The position numbers were made by a program, and so were the translations under genes. Below the pieces are notes generated by a model. That model made no database searches, was not told the DNA's origin, and worked only from the letters and a program-made list of their open reading frames with translations. Of a DNA stretch of 64,000 nt, positions 29,397 through 37,434 are shown piece by piece (the stretch's first letter is position 1; each line of letters opens with the position of its first letter). The stretch is from Oscillospiraceae bacterium (lineage in GTDB: Bacteria; Bacillota; Clostridia; Oscillospirales; CAG-272): positions 1 to 64,000 of the forward strand of contig SVTD01000003.1 of NCBI GenBank assembly GCA_015063955.1. Direction: 5' to 3'.

Positions 29397-31487
29397 ATGA
29401 AAAGTATTAACGTACCCGAAATATTCGCAAGCCTCGTTTTTAACGAGACCGTTATGCAGGAGCGTCTCCCTGCCGATATTTACGAAATAGTAAAAAAGAC
29501 TCTTACCGTGGGTAAGAGAATGACACTTGAAGTAGCAAACGTAGTTGCCGACGCAATGAAGGACTGGGCAATAGAAAACGGCGCCACCCACTATACCCAT
29601 TGGTTCCAGCCTATGACCGGAATTACCGCAGAAAAGCACGACAGCTTCATTTCTCCTACCTCCGACGGCAAGGTGATAATGGAGTTTTCAGGCAAGGCGC
29701 TGGTTCGCGGTGAATCTGACGCATCCTCCTTCCCCTCCGGCGGCATCCGCTCCACCTTCGAGGCCCGCGGCTACACAGCCTGGGACCCCACCTCCTACGC
29801 CTTTATCAAGGACGGTACCCTTTGTATCCCCACAGCCTTCTGCTCCTACGGCGGCGAGGCCCTTGACCAGAAGACTCCTCTTCTTCGCTCGATGGAGACT
29901 CTTTCAAAGCAGACCGTTCGCATCCTGAAGCTTTTCGGCCACGAGGATATTACGAACGTAAAGGCCACCGTTGGTGCCGAGCAGGAGTACTTCCTTATCT
30001 CAAAGGAGGTGTTTGAAAAGAGAAAGGACCTTATCTACACGGGCAGAACTCTTTTCGGACAGAAGCCTCCCAAGGGTCAGGAGCTTGACGACCACTATTC
30101 CGGCAGTCTTAAATCCCCCGTTGCGGCTTATATGAAGGACCTTGACGAAACCCTCTGGAAAATGGGAGTTCTCTCAAAAACGAAGCACAACGAGGCGGCT
30201 CCCGCACAGCACGAGCTTGCCCCCATATTCTCAAGCGCCAACGTTGCCGTTGACCAGAACCAGATAACCATGGAAATGATGAAGAAGGTTGCCGACCGCC
30301 ACGGTATGGTCTGCCTTCTCCACGAAAAGCCTTTCGCAGGCGTTAACGGAAGCGGCAAGCACAATAACTGGTCTCTTACGGCAAACACGGGACTCAATCT
30401 TCTTGAGCCCGGTGACACTCCTCACGAAAACGCTCAGTTCCTTCTGATGCTTGTTGCCACCGTGAAGGCTGTTGACGATTATCAGGAAATGATGCGTATC
30501 TCCGTTGCCGATGCAGGAAACGACCTGCGTCTGGGCGCAGCAGAGGCACCTCCTGCAATTATGTCCATCTTCCTTGGTGATGAGCTTACAGAGATCCTTG
30601 AATCCATCGAGGAGGGCAGACCATACGACGCCCGCGACACCGTTCAGATGAAGATCGGCGTTCACGCCCTGCCAAAGTTCCCCAAGGATAATACCGACAG
30701 AAACCGTACGAGCCCCTTTGCCTTTACCGGTAACAAATTCGAGTTCCGTATGGCAGGCTCATCCCAGTCTATCGCAACTGCAAACGCAGTTCTCAACACA
30801 GCCTTTGCAGAGGTTATCCGTCAGTTTGCAGATATCCTTGAAAATGCTGATAATTTCAACGAAACACTCCACAATCTTATCAAGGATACCATAAAAAACC
30901 ACAAGCGCATCATCTTTAACGGTAACGGATATGACGATAAATGGGTCAAGGAGGCAGAGGAGCGCGGTCTTGCAAATCTGAGAGCCACACCCGATGCCCT
31001 TCCCCATATGCTTGACCGAAAAAATATCGAGCTTTTCTCCCGCCACGGAGTTTTCTCCGAGGATGAAATGCGCGCACGCCTTGAAATACAGCTTGAAAAC
31101 TATACGAAGATCATTCATATAGAAGCGCTGACGATGCTTGATATGGCACGCCACGATATTCTTCCCGCCGCAAGCGACTACGCCGCGCGCATAGCAAAGA
31201 ACGCAGAGCTTAAATCAAAATACGGCTCCTGCGAGGCAGAAAAGAAGCTTCTTTCAAAGCTCTCCTCTCTGACAGACTCCTTCTATGGAAATATCGAGCG
31301 CCTTGAAGCAGCATGCGCTGAGGGCGAAAAGAATATCGGAAATCCTGATAACGCCTCCTTCTACAAAAACGAGGTCATCTCGGCAATGGAAGCACTCCGC
31401 GCCGACGGAGACGCCCTTGAGGAGCTTTGCGACGCATCCCTCTGGCCCTTCCCCTCCTACGGCGAAATGCTTTTCTCCATCAAATAA
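29397..31487 (+). CDS. glnN: Glutamine synthetase type III
   Basis: ATP-dependent amidation of glutamate. The 696-aa length and sequence fit the GSIII class of anaerobes and cyanobacteria, not the ~450-aa GSI: VFNETVMQERLPADIYE, THYTHWFQPMTGITAEKHDSF, the SFPSGGIRSTFEARGYTAWDP segment, VGAEQEYFL, GVLSKTKHNEAAPAQHELAPI (metal/ammonium region), HEKPFAGVNGSGKHNNWS and NRTSPFAFTGNKFEFR. The ribosome-binding site is poor, suggesting coupling to the upstream gene. No GlnR or other nitrogen-regulator site was recognised. Confidence 0.95.
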   Translation: MKSINVPEIFASLVFNETVMQERLPADIYEIVKKTLTVGKRMTLEVANVVADAMKDWAIENGATHYTHWFQPMTGITAEKHDSFISPTSDGKVIMEFSGKALVRGESDASSFPSGGIRSTFEARGYTAWDPTSYAFIKDGTLCIPTAFCSYGGEALDQKTPLLRSMETLSKQTVRILKLFGHEDITNVKATVGAEQEYFLISKEVFEKRKDLIYTGRTLFGQKPPKGQELDDHYSGSLKSPVAAYMKDLDETLWKMGVLSKTKHNEAAPAQHELAPIFSSANVAVDQNQITMEMMKKVADRHGMVCLLHEKPFAGVNGSGKHNNWSLTANTGLNLLEPGDTPHENAQFLLMLVATVKAVDDYQEMMRISVADAGNDLRLGAAEAPPAIMSIFLGDELTEILESIEEGRPYDARDTVQMKIGVHALPKFPKDNTDRNRTSPFAFTGNKFEFRMAGSSQSIATANAVLNTAFAEVIRQFADILENADNFNETLHNLIKDTIKNHKRIIFNGNGYDDKWVKEAEERGLANLRATPDALPHMLDRKNIELFSRHGVFSEDEMRARLEIQLENYTKIIHIEALTMLDMARHDILPAASDYAARIAKNAELKSKYGSCEAEKKLLSKLSSLTDSFYGNIERLEAACAEGEKNIGNPDNASFYKNEVISAMEALRADGDALEELCDASLWPFPSYGEMLFSIK

Positions 31488-31496
31488 TCATCACAT

Positions 31497-31533
31497 AACA
31501 CCGCAGGAATTGACATTCTGCGGTGTTTATTTT
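31497..31533 (+). terminator. Terminator after glnN
   Basis: AACACCGCAG / CTGCGGTGTT with an 11-nt loop and a T-rich tail. The loop carries the -35 element of the next promoter. Confidence 0.82.
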
Positions 31534-31538
31534 ATAAT
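31510..31538 (+). promoter_or_regulatory. Consensus promoter of Nudix gene, nested in terminator
   Basis: TTGACA (31510-31515), 17 bp, TATAAT (31533-31538), both exact. The -35 lies in the loop of the glnN terminator and the spacer contains its 3' arm. Confidence 0.85.
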
Positions 31539-31568
31539 AGAGTATAAAGCGAAAAAGGAGGTACCGTA

Positions 31569-31988
31569 ATGCTTGAACTGTCTTGCGGAACTGTACCGTT
31601 TAAAATAAAGGATAATACCGTTTATTATCTCCTGATAGAAGGAAAGCCCTTCGGATACGTCGGTTTTCCCAAGGGCCATATGGAGGCAGGAGAAACAGAA
31701 GAAGAAACTGCCATCCGCGAAACCTATGAGGAAACCAGCATCACAGCAAACATTATCGATGGCTTCAAGGGCCATACCCACTACCGCCTTTCAAACGGAA
31801 ACGAAAAAAAGGTCGTTTATTTTCTCTGCGATTTTTCAGGCCAGACCCCGAAGCATAACGAATCCTTCGAGGATTTCTATTACCATATAAAGCCCTTTGA
31901 TAAGGCATACAGCGCCCTCAGATTTGAAAGCGACAGGGCAGTGCTGAAGGCAGCCGATGAATATATCAGAAAGAATATTTTAAAATAA
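31569..31988 (+). CDS. Nudix hydrolase (Ap4A hydrolase-like)
   Basis: The 139-aa protein has a complete Nudix box, GHMEAGETEEETAIRETYEETSI (about residues 36-58), preceded by YVGFPK, and FDKAYSALRFESDRAVL near the end. Together with the short N-terminus this resembles bis(5'-nucleosyl)-tetraphosphatases, but other nucleoside-diphosphate substrates are possible. AAAGGAGGTACCGTA precedes the ATG. It is followed 28 nt later by an aldo/keto reductase. Confidence 0.9.
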   Translation: MLELSCGTVPFKIKDNTVYYLLIEGKPFGYVGFPKGHMEAGETEEETAIRETYEETSITANIIDGFKGHTHYRLSNGNEKKVVYFLCDFSGQTPKHNESFEDFYYHIKPFDKAYSALRFESDRAVLKAADEYIRKNILK

Positions 31989-32015
31989 ATCATTCAGAAA
32001 CCGGGAGAACTGAAA

Positions 32016-33122
32016 ATGAAAAAGCTTGGATTCGGACTTATGAGACTTCCCCTCCTTGAGGACGGAAAAACTATTGATATTGAAAGAGTAAAGGCTATGG
32101 CGGACAGCTTTATGGAGGCAGGCTTTACTTATTTTGATACTGCCGCCCCCTATCACGGCGGCGAAAGCGAGGTCGCCTTCAGAGAGGCGGTTGCAAAGCG
32201 CTATCCCCGCGATTCTTATATCCTTGCCGATAAGCTGAGCCTTTTTAAGATCGGCTCCGCTGAAGATATCCCCCCTTTCTTTGATAATCAGCTCACCGCC
32301 CTCGGGGTCGATTACATCGATTATTATCTCGTTCACGCTCTCGGTGCCGACCGCCACGAAACGGCAAAATCCTACGGGGTTTACGAGTTCGTTCAGGAAA
32401 AGAAGAAAGAGGGAAAGGTGCGTCACGTAGGCTTTTCCTTCCACGACTCCCCCGAGGTGCTTGACCGCATCCTTACGGAGCAGCCTGAAATGGAATTCGT
32501 TCAGCTCCAGATCAATTATCTTGACTGGCTTGACGAGGGAGTTCGGGCAAAGGACTGCTACGAGGTCGCAAGAAAGCACAAAAAGCCCGTCATCGTTATG
32601 GAGCCCGTCAAGGGCGGCGCCCTTGCAAGCGTCTCCCCCGATGCCGCTTCTCTTTTCAAAGGTGCCCGTCCCGACCTTTCCTGCGCAGGCTGGGCTATCA
32701 GCTACGCCGCAAGCCTTGAGGGTGTGTTTATGGTCCTTTCCGGTATGTCTACAGAGGATCAGATGGCAGAGAATATCGGCTTTATGAAGGATTTCGTGCC
32801 CTTCTCTGCCGAGGAGCTTGCCCTTTCAGAAAGGGCGGCAGAGATCGTCAAGAACGATAACGCTATCCCCTGCACAGCCTGCCGCTACTGCACCGACGAC
32901 TGCCCCCAAAAGATCGCGATACCCGATATTTTCAAAACCTATAACAATTTCCGCCGCTTCCAAAGCTCAAATCTCGACGGCGCAAAATGGCGCTATAATT
33001 CCGTAACCGAAAACGGTGGCAAAGCATCCGCCTGCATCGGATGCGGACTCTGCGAGTCCGTCTGCCCCCAGCACATCGATATAAGAGCCGCTCTTCAGTC
33101 AATCAGCGAAATATTTGAATAA
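32016..33122 (+). CDS. Aldo/keto reductase with C-terminal 4Fe-4S domain
   Basis: The 368-aa protein carries an AKR barrel: GFGLMRLPLLEDG, FDTAAPYHGGESE (catalytic Asp and Tyr), ILADKLS (Lys), YLVHAL (His) and QLQINYLDW. A ferredoxin-like tail with CTACRYCTDDCPQ (about 288-300) and CIGCGLCESVCPQ (about 340-352) could hold two clusters. This fused form is widespread in anaerobes; the Fe-S part may let ferredoxin supply electrons, but the substrate is unknown. Follows the Nudix gene, probably in the same transcript, and ends at a strong terminator. Confidence 0.92.
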   Translation: MKKLGFGLMRLPLLEDGKTIDIERVKAMADSFMEAGFTYFDTAAPYHGGESEVAFREAVAKRYPRDSYILADKLSLFKIGSAEDIPPFFDNQLTALGVDYIDYYLVHALGADRHETAKSYGVYEFVQEKKKEGKVRHVGFSFHDSPEVLDRILTEQPEMEFVQLQINYLDWLDEGVRAKDCYEVARKHKKPVIVMEPVKGGALASVSPDAASLFKGARPDLSCAGWAISYAASLEGVFMVLSGMSTEDQMAENIGFMKDFVPFSAEELALSERAAEIVKNDNAIPCTACRYCTDDCPQKIAIPDIFKTYNNFRRFQSSNLDGAKWRYNSVTENGGKASACIGCGLCESVCPQHIDIRAALQSISEIFE

Positions 33123-33156
33123 CAAAAGGAATCCGCCTCGGCGGATTCCTTTTGTT
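33121..33156 (+). terminator. Terminator after aldo/keto reductase
   Basis: AACAAAAGGAATCCGCC-TC-GGCGGATTCCTTTTGTT, a 17-bp perfect stem directly before the repeat element. Confidence 0.92.
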
Positions 33157-33157
33157 A

Positions 33158-33473
33158 TTCAAATTCGGGTTTATCGGGGAGGAGGAACGGTCGCTTTTTT
33201 TGAAAAAAAGCTCCGCAAAAAACTTCAACAAAACAAAGATAGCGAAAAGGCAAAAACCAACGCTTTAGGATAAAAAACCGAAAATAAACTTGTTCATTTT
33301 CGGTTTTTTACCCTAAAGCGTGGCTGGCGCTGTAAGCGCCGCAGGGCTTTGCCCTGCAACTTTTGCCTTGTAAACTTCAGCTACACCAATAGTTCAAAGT
33401 TTTTTGAGAGTTCAGAGAACTTTTTTCCAAAAAAAGTTCTTTGCATCAACCCACCGATAAACCCGAATTTGAA
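33158..33473. repeat. Hairpin-rich intergenic element A with 20-bp terminal inverted repeats
   Basis: The ends TTCAAATTCGGGTTTATCGG (33158-33177) and its exact complement (33454-33473) bound a non-coding ~316-bp unit. Inside are a large central stem (ACCGAAAAT / ATTTTCGGT flanked by CTTTAGG / CCTAAAG), GGCGCTGTAAGCGCC, GCAGGGCTTTGCCCTGC and a GAACTTTTTTCCAAAAAAAGTTC stem. A second full copy in inverted orientation lies at 61681-62011. No ORF. It looks like a miniature inverted-repeat element or a structured repeat that acts as a downstream RNA element; no transposase is visible. Confidence 0.8.
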
Positions 33474-33501
33474 GATTGTGGCGGACTGTAATTTTTACTA
33501 C

Positions 33502-33530
33502 TTGCACATATAGAAAAAATATGTTATTAT
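33502..33530 (+). promoter_or_regulatory. Promoter of hemW
   Basis: TTGCAC, 17 bp, TATTAT, 33 bp before the hemW start. Confidence 0.65.
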
Positions 33531-33562
33531 AAAGGGTAAACTATAGAAAGGTAGGTGTTCGT

Positions 33563-34759
33563 ATGTACGGAGAGCTGCAGAAAAAGCTTGGCATCTATAT
33601 CCACATTCCCTTTTGTCGCACAAAATGCGCTTACTGCGACTTTTATTCCTTCATTCCCAAGAGTGAGGGCATATACGAGCGCTATACCGACGCCGTCATT
33701 GCCCATATGGAGGCTTACCGCGAGGCGGCGCGCGACCGACTGCCCGATTCCGTCTACATCGGCGGCGGCACTCCCACCGCTATGCCCATAGAGCAGCTGC
33801 TGAGGATAGTCCGTGCGGTAAAGAAAAACTTCAAGCTTTCAAAGAATACTGAGTTCACCGTTGAGGTGAATCCCAAAACTGCAGACGCAAAGACCTTCCG
33901 CGCCCTTCGCCGTGCGGGAGTAAACCGAATAAGCATCGGTCTGCAGTCTGCTGATGCCGCAGAGCTGAAGGCACTCACCCGCACTCATTCGAGAGTGGAT
34001 TTTGAGGAATGCTTCATGGATGCAAGGGCGGCGAAAATACAGAATATAAGCGTTGACCTTATGTTCGGCATCCCCAATCAGACTACTCAGACTCTGCTTT
34101 CATCCATAGACTACGTAACGAGGCTCCATCCCGACCATATCTCTCTGTACGATCTCAAGATCGAGGAGGGCACCCCCCTTGCCCGCATTGCATCAAGGCT
34201 CGTCCTTCCCGATGAGGATACGGAGTTTGAGATGTATACAAACGCCATCAGAATGCTTGAAAAGCGTGGCTACAAGCAGTATGAGATATCGAATTTTGCC
34301 CGCCCCGGCAAGATGAGCCGCCATAATCTGAAATACTGGAACTGCGAGGAATATCTGGGATTCGGCCCCGGAGCTTATTCCTATTTCAACTCCACCCGCT
34401 TCTCCTTTGTACGCAGCATTGAGGCGTATATAAAGGGAGTCGCCGACCCTCAGAGCCGCGTGAATCTCACGGTGGGACTTGAGGAGATCAGCGGCAGAGC
34501 ACAGCTCGGAGAATATATAATGCTTGGACTCAGGCTTAACGAGGGGATCTCGATTTCCGAGGTTTCAAGACGCTACGGCGTGGATTTTGCCTCCCTTTAC
34601 GGAAAAAAGGCAGATAAGTATATCAAATACGGCTATATGGTCTGCAAGGGTGACCGCGTATACCTGACGCCCTCGGGAATGTTTATATCGAACTACATAC
34701 TTTCCGATCTTCTTTCCTTCGAGGATCTTGGAGCGCTTTCCCCTGCGGGAAGGTTTTAA
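33563..34759 (+). CDS. hemW: HemW-type radical SAM protein
   Basis: The 398-aa protein is a radical SAM enzyme related to coproporphyrinogen dehydrogenase, now regarded as a heme chaperone. IYIHIPFCRTKCAYCDFYSF carries the CxxxCxxC cluster motif with the extra F of HemW, followed by YIGGGTPTAM, VNRISIGLQSADAAELKAL and DLMFGIPNQT, and the C-terminal HemW domain (SRHNLKYWNCEEYLGFGPGAYSY). Many clostridia without heme synthesis keep the gene. ATG 33563 follows GAAAGGTAGGTG. Monocistronic, between its own promoter and terminator. Confidence 0.93.
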   Translation: MYGELQKKLGIYIHIPFCRTKCAYCDFYSFIPKSEGIYERYTDAVIAHMEAYREAARDRLPDSVYIGGGTPTAMPIEQLLRIVRAVKKNFKLSKNTEFTVEVNPKTADAKTFRALRRAGVNRISIGLQSADAAELKALTRTHSRVDFEECFMDARAAKIQNISVDLMFGIPNQTTQTLLSSIDYVTRLHPDHISLYDLKIEEGTPLARIASRLVLPDEDTEFEMYTNAIRMLEKRGYKQYEISNFARPGKMSRHNLKYWNCEEYLGFGPGAYSYFNSTRFSFVRSIEAYIKGVADPQSRVNLTVGLEEISGRAQLGEYIMLGLRLNEGISISEVSRRYGVDFASLYGKKADKYIKYGYMVCKGDRVYLTPSGMFISNYILSDLLSFEDLGALSPAGRF

Positions 34760-34788
34760 AAAAGGACTGCCTGGGCAGTCCTTTTTTA
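34758..34788. terminator. Terminator between hemW and azlD
   Basis: AAAAAAGGACTGCC-TG-GGCAGTCCTTTTTT; overlaps the hemW stop codon and works on both strands. Confidence 0.92.
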
Positions 34789-35100
34789 AGTTAATGAAAA
34801 TATAAGCTGTGTGACGTACGCTACGGCGCAGGAGGAAAGTGCTACAACGATGAGCGATCGCTCAAAATACGCCAGAACAAAGGCGCACACCGTGCCTGCG
34901 GCGGCACCGACAAAGCTTCCCGTTGAGTAGAATATCCACGGGATAGTCATAGCACCCAGAACCGCGTAGGGAATATAATAGAAAAAGCTTTTTAGAAATG
35001 GGTTTTTTATCTTTTTTCTGAAAAGCGTGAAGGGCAACATCCTTATAAGATACGTCGTCAGCGCCATTACGAGGATATACAAAAGGAGCTTAACCGTCAT
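34786..35100 (-). CDS. azlD: AzlD-family branched-chain amino acid exporter subunit
   Basis: The 104-aa protein has four predicted helices; LVMALTTYLIRMLPFTLFRKK and FFYYIPYAVLGAMTIPWIFY are typical of AzlD, the small partner of AzlC in branched-chain amino acid (or analogue) export. Its start overlaps the azlC stop by 11 bp, in line with a coupled two-subunit complex. No Lrp-type regulator is adjacent. Confidence 0.93.
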   Translation of the reverse strand: MTVKLLLYILVMALTTYLIRMLPFTLFRKKIKNPFLKSFFYYIPYAVLGAMTIPWIFYSTGSFVGAAAGTVCAFVLAYFERSLIVVALSSCAVAYVTQLIFSLT

Positions 35101-35815
35101 TCTCGCAGTCCTCCTTTACGGGAAAGATAAGAGCTGCCACAGCGGCGGCAAGAAGGGCGCAGATGATTATTGCAAAGCCCTGAGTAATAAATGAAAACCA
35201 TTTCACGTATTTTATCAGGCAGCTTACGGCGGCGGCAAGGACTACCGCAAAAAGTATGCCGCAGTCCCGCTTTGCAGGAGGCACTATGATGGCTACGAAC
35301 ATTCCGTATATGGCAATTCCCAGTGCCGATGAAATATCGGCGGGAAGAAGGGAGCCTGCAACGGCGCCGAGAAGTGTTCCCGCCGCCCAGCCCAGGTAGG
35401 GCAAAAGCCCGAGGCCGTACATATACCGCGTATTGACCCCTCCCGTTTTTGAAGAGGAAACGGCGTATATCTCGTCAGTTATGAAAAACGCAACTGCCAT
35501 TCTGTGCAGAGTTGAAAAGGTATCGTCAAGCTTTTGCGTGAGAGAAAGCCCCATGAGAGAATACCTGAGATTTATTATGAGCTGGGTCATTATCATCTCG
35601 ATAATGGCGCCCGATGCGGCTATTACCGAAAGCCCCGCCACCTGACCGGCGGAGGTCAGATTCGTCATTGATATGAGAAGCGCCGGAAGGGTCTCAAGCC
35701 CCTTTGCCACGGCACTTATGCCGAATCCGAAGGATACGGAAAGATAGCCGAGGGCTATGGGAAGTCCGTCCCGAAGTCCGTTTCTGAATTTAAGCTTTGA
35801 TGCGCGAATTTCCAT
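35090..35815 (-). CDS. azlC: AzlC-family branched-chain amino acid exporter subunit
   Basis: The 241-aa membrane protein has the AzlC pattern: FRNGLRDGLPIALGYLSVSFGFGISA, SLTNLTSAGQ-like SMTNLTSAGQVAG, NLRYSLMGLSL and FFITDEIYAVSS. With AzlD it forms a branched-chain amino acid exporter in the cytoplasmic membrane. The gene is 15 nt downstream of the PadR-associated membrane protein and may be part of that transcript, which would put export under PadR control. Confidence 0.93.
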   Translation of the reverse strand: MEIRASKLKFRNGLRDGLPIALGYLSVSFGFGISAVAKGLETLPALLISMTNLTSAGQVAGLSVIAASGAIIEMIMTQLIINLRYSLMGLSLTQKLDDTFSTLHRMAVAFFITDEIYAVSSSKTGGVNTRYMYGLGLLPYLGWAAGTLLGAVAGSLLPADISSALGIAIYGMFVAIIVPPAKRDCGILFAVVLAAAVSCLIKYVKWFSFITQGFAIIICALLAAAVAALIFPVKEDCENDG

Positions 35816-35830
35816 GATATTGCCGATTTT

Positions 35831-36877
35831 TTACTCCTTACCGAGGGTTGCGCGCCGCTTGCTTTCGATCCATCTGCGGCGCATTGCTATGCTGTTTTTC
35901 GTAAGGGACCACATTCCCATCATTACCGCGTACTGAACGCAAAGCTGGATCGCAACGAATACTGCCACGTCCACAAATCCTTCAAACTCCGTTACGAGGG
36001 TTGCGATAATGCACAGGGGAATGGGCAGAAGGAAATAGAAAAGGCGGGTCTTTTCACCTTTTTCGCATTCCTTTTCCTGCATATCCAAAAATTCCTCCCA
36101 TGTCAGAGATGCTTTTCCCTTTTTGGCTCTTTTGCGGTTCTTTGACTCGAATATCCTCTCCATCTCATTTGCAAAGGCCGCATCCGTTTCGTTTGTCATC
36201 ACGTCTGACATTTTTATGCTTTTGCGTCCGTCTTCTTTTTTTCTTTTGTGATTCAGGATAAAGTACAAAACAAGGAAGGCCAGGCATACGGCGCCGACGA
36301 TCCAGAGAGGAACCGATACTTCACTAAAGGGACTGAAAAATATTATCAAAAGACATATCCCAAGGGATACGGCCGCCGCAGCGTACCACACTGCCCGGAA
36401 TGCCGAAAGGCTCAGCCTTTTTCTTTTGAACATCATAGCCCTCACCGCCATTCCGCAAGCCTCGCTGATCGCAACGGATATAAGGATCGCAAGAAACAGT
36501 CCGCCGTAATCGTATTCTCCCGTGGCGGTAAAGAAGCTTACCTTTGAATAGTCGGCAAACAGAAGATCAAGGATAACGAATATAAGCTCGATTATGAAAA
36601 ACACCTTCAGCGAATCGAGAAATCTGAGTATCTTATTCCTGATGCCCATATCAGAGCAGAAGGTGCGGGAAAACTCCTCAACGCTTCTGCCCACTATCTT
36701 TTCAGCAGGCTTGCCCTCCTCCTGAGCCGTGAGAAAGACCTCAACAAGCTGCAATAGCCTTTCCTCCTTTGAAGGCTCGTCGATGTAAAGGGAATTTACG
36801 TAAAGCTCCACCTCTGAAAAAACGGAAATGTAGCTGCCCTTTAATTTATCTTTATAAAACAAATAGCTGTCCTTCAT
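35831..36877 (-). CDS. PadR-associated membrane protein (DUF1048/DUF1700-like)
   Basis: A 348-aa protein: the N-terminal helical region (YKDKLKGSYISVFSEVELYVNSLYIDEPSKEERLLQLVEVFLTAQEEGKPAEKIVG) matches the pattern of DUF1048/DUF1700-type proteins encoded next to PadR regulators. About six hydrophobic helices follow (residues about 90-215 and 285-325) around a charged loop. ATG overlaps the padR stop (ATGA). Such proteins are assumed to act in membrane stress or transport under PadR control; activity unknown. Confidence 0.8.
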   Translation of the reverse strand: MKDSYLFYKDKLKGSYISVFSEVELYVNSLYIDEPSKEERLLQLVEVFLTAQEEGKPAEKIVGRSVEEFSRTFCSDMGIRNKILRFLDSLKVFFIIELIFVILDLLFADYSKVSFFTATGEYDYGGLFLAILISVAISEACGMAVRAMMFKRKRLSLSAFRAVWYAAAAVSLGICLLIIFFSPFSEVSVPLWIVGAVCLAFLVLYFILNHKRKKEDGRKSIKMSDVMTNETDAAFANEMERIFESKNRKRAKKGKASLTWEEFLDMQEKECEKGEKTRLFYFLLPIPLCIIATLVTEFEGFVDVAVFVAIQLCVQYAVMMGMWSLTKNSIAMRRRWIESKRRATLGKE

Positions 36878-37203
36878 TTTTCTTCCTCCGTTGTCAATAC
36901 CTTTTCACAAGCTCCCGTGATTCTGTTATAGCTCTCCCTGAAAGAAAGAAGCGCCTCCCTGCCCTCGCCCGTAACGGAATAATATTTTCTTACGGGGCCG
37001 AAGGGTGATTTTTCACGGCGGCAGGAAATATAACCCCGCTTTTCAAGTCGGGTAAGAACGGGATAGAGAGTACCCTCGAAAAGATCCTCGAAGCCGCTCC
37101 TCTGAAGCTCGTCAAGTATAAGATAGCCGTAGGTCTCGCCCCTTGCAATGACCGAGAGAACACAGCCCTCAAGTATTCCTCTCAAAAGCTGAGAATCATC
37201 CAT
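36874..37203 (-). CDS. PadR-family transcriptional regulator
   Basis: The 109-aa winged-helix protein starts at ATG 37203 (MDDSQLLRGILEGCVLSVIARG; GGAAGGGGAT before it) and has TYGYLILDELQRSGF, EGTLYPVLTRLEKRGYI and GPVRKYYSVTGEG, the classic PadR pattern, with the short C-terminus of subfamily 2. It overlaps the downstream membrane gene by 4 nt. Two inverted repeats in its promoter (AGCTACTAT.. and CACAGCTACTT..) are very likely its own operators, giving autorepression of the operon. Confidence 0.93.
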   Translation of the reverse strand: MDDSQLLRGILEGCVLSVIARGETYGYLILDELQRSGFEDLFEGTLYPVLTRLEKRGYISCRREKSPFGPVRKYYSVTGEGREALLSFRESYNRITGACEKVLTTEEEK

Positions 37204-37220
37204 TTCTTCATCCCCTTCCG

Positions 37221-37291
37221 AGCTACTATACGTCACATAGTAGCTGCGGATATTATATCACAGCTACTTTGCATTGTCAAGTAGCTGTGAT
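37221..37291 (-). promoter_or_regulatory. Consensus promoter with two PadR-operator-like inverted repeats
   Basis: Minus-strand TTGACA (37275-37280) and TATAAT (37252-37257) are 17 bp apart. Inverted repeat 1 has AGCTACTAT / ATAGTAGCT arms at 37221-37245. Inverted repeat 2 has 13-bp arms (ATCACAGCTACTT and its complement) at 37257-37291 and covers the promoter. Both share the AGCTACT core and would let one repressor dimer block -35/-10 and another the transcript start. The operator role is inferred from family habits. Confidence 0.82.
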
Positions 37292-37367
37292 TTTTTATTG
37301 AACAAGCTTGCTTTTTTCATTTTATTTCATTAAATTATATAATAATATACAATAATTCCTCAAATCC

Positions 37368-37396
37368 TTGAAATCAGAAAAGGTTTGTAGTATAAT
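37368..37396 (+). promoter_or_regulatory. Promoter of the glycopolymer cluster
   Basis: TTGAAA, 17 bp, TATAAT, 39 bp before the TTG start at 37435. Confidence 0.75.
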
Positions 37397-37434
37397 ACAC
37401 TATGTATAGTTGTGCATAGAAAGGAGGAACGAGC

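Noticed and set aside
33158-33473. CRISPR array or tRNA cluster in the hairpin elements
   Set aside because: There are no regularly spaced identical repeats with unique spacers and no cloverleaf or CCA-type ends; the units are long palindromes.
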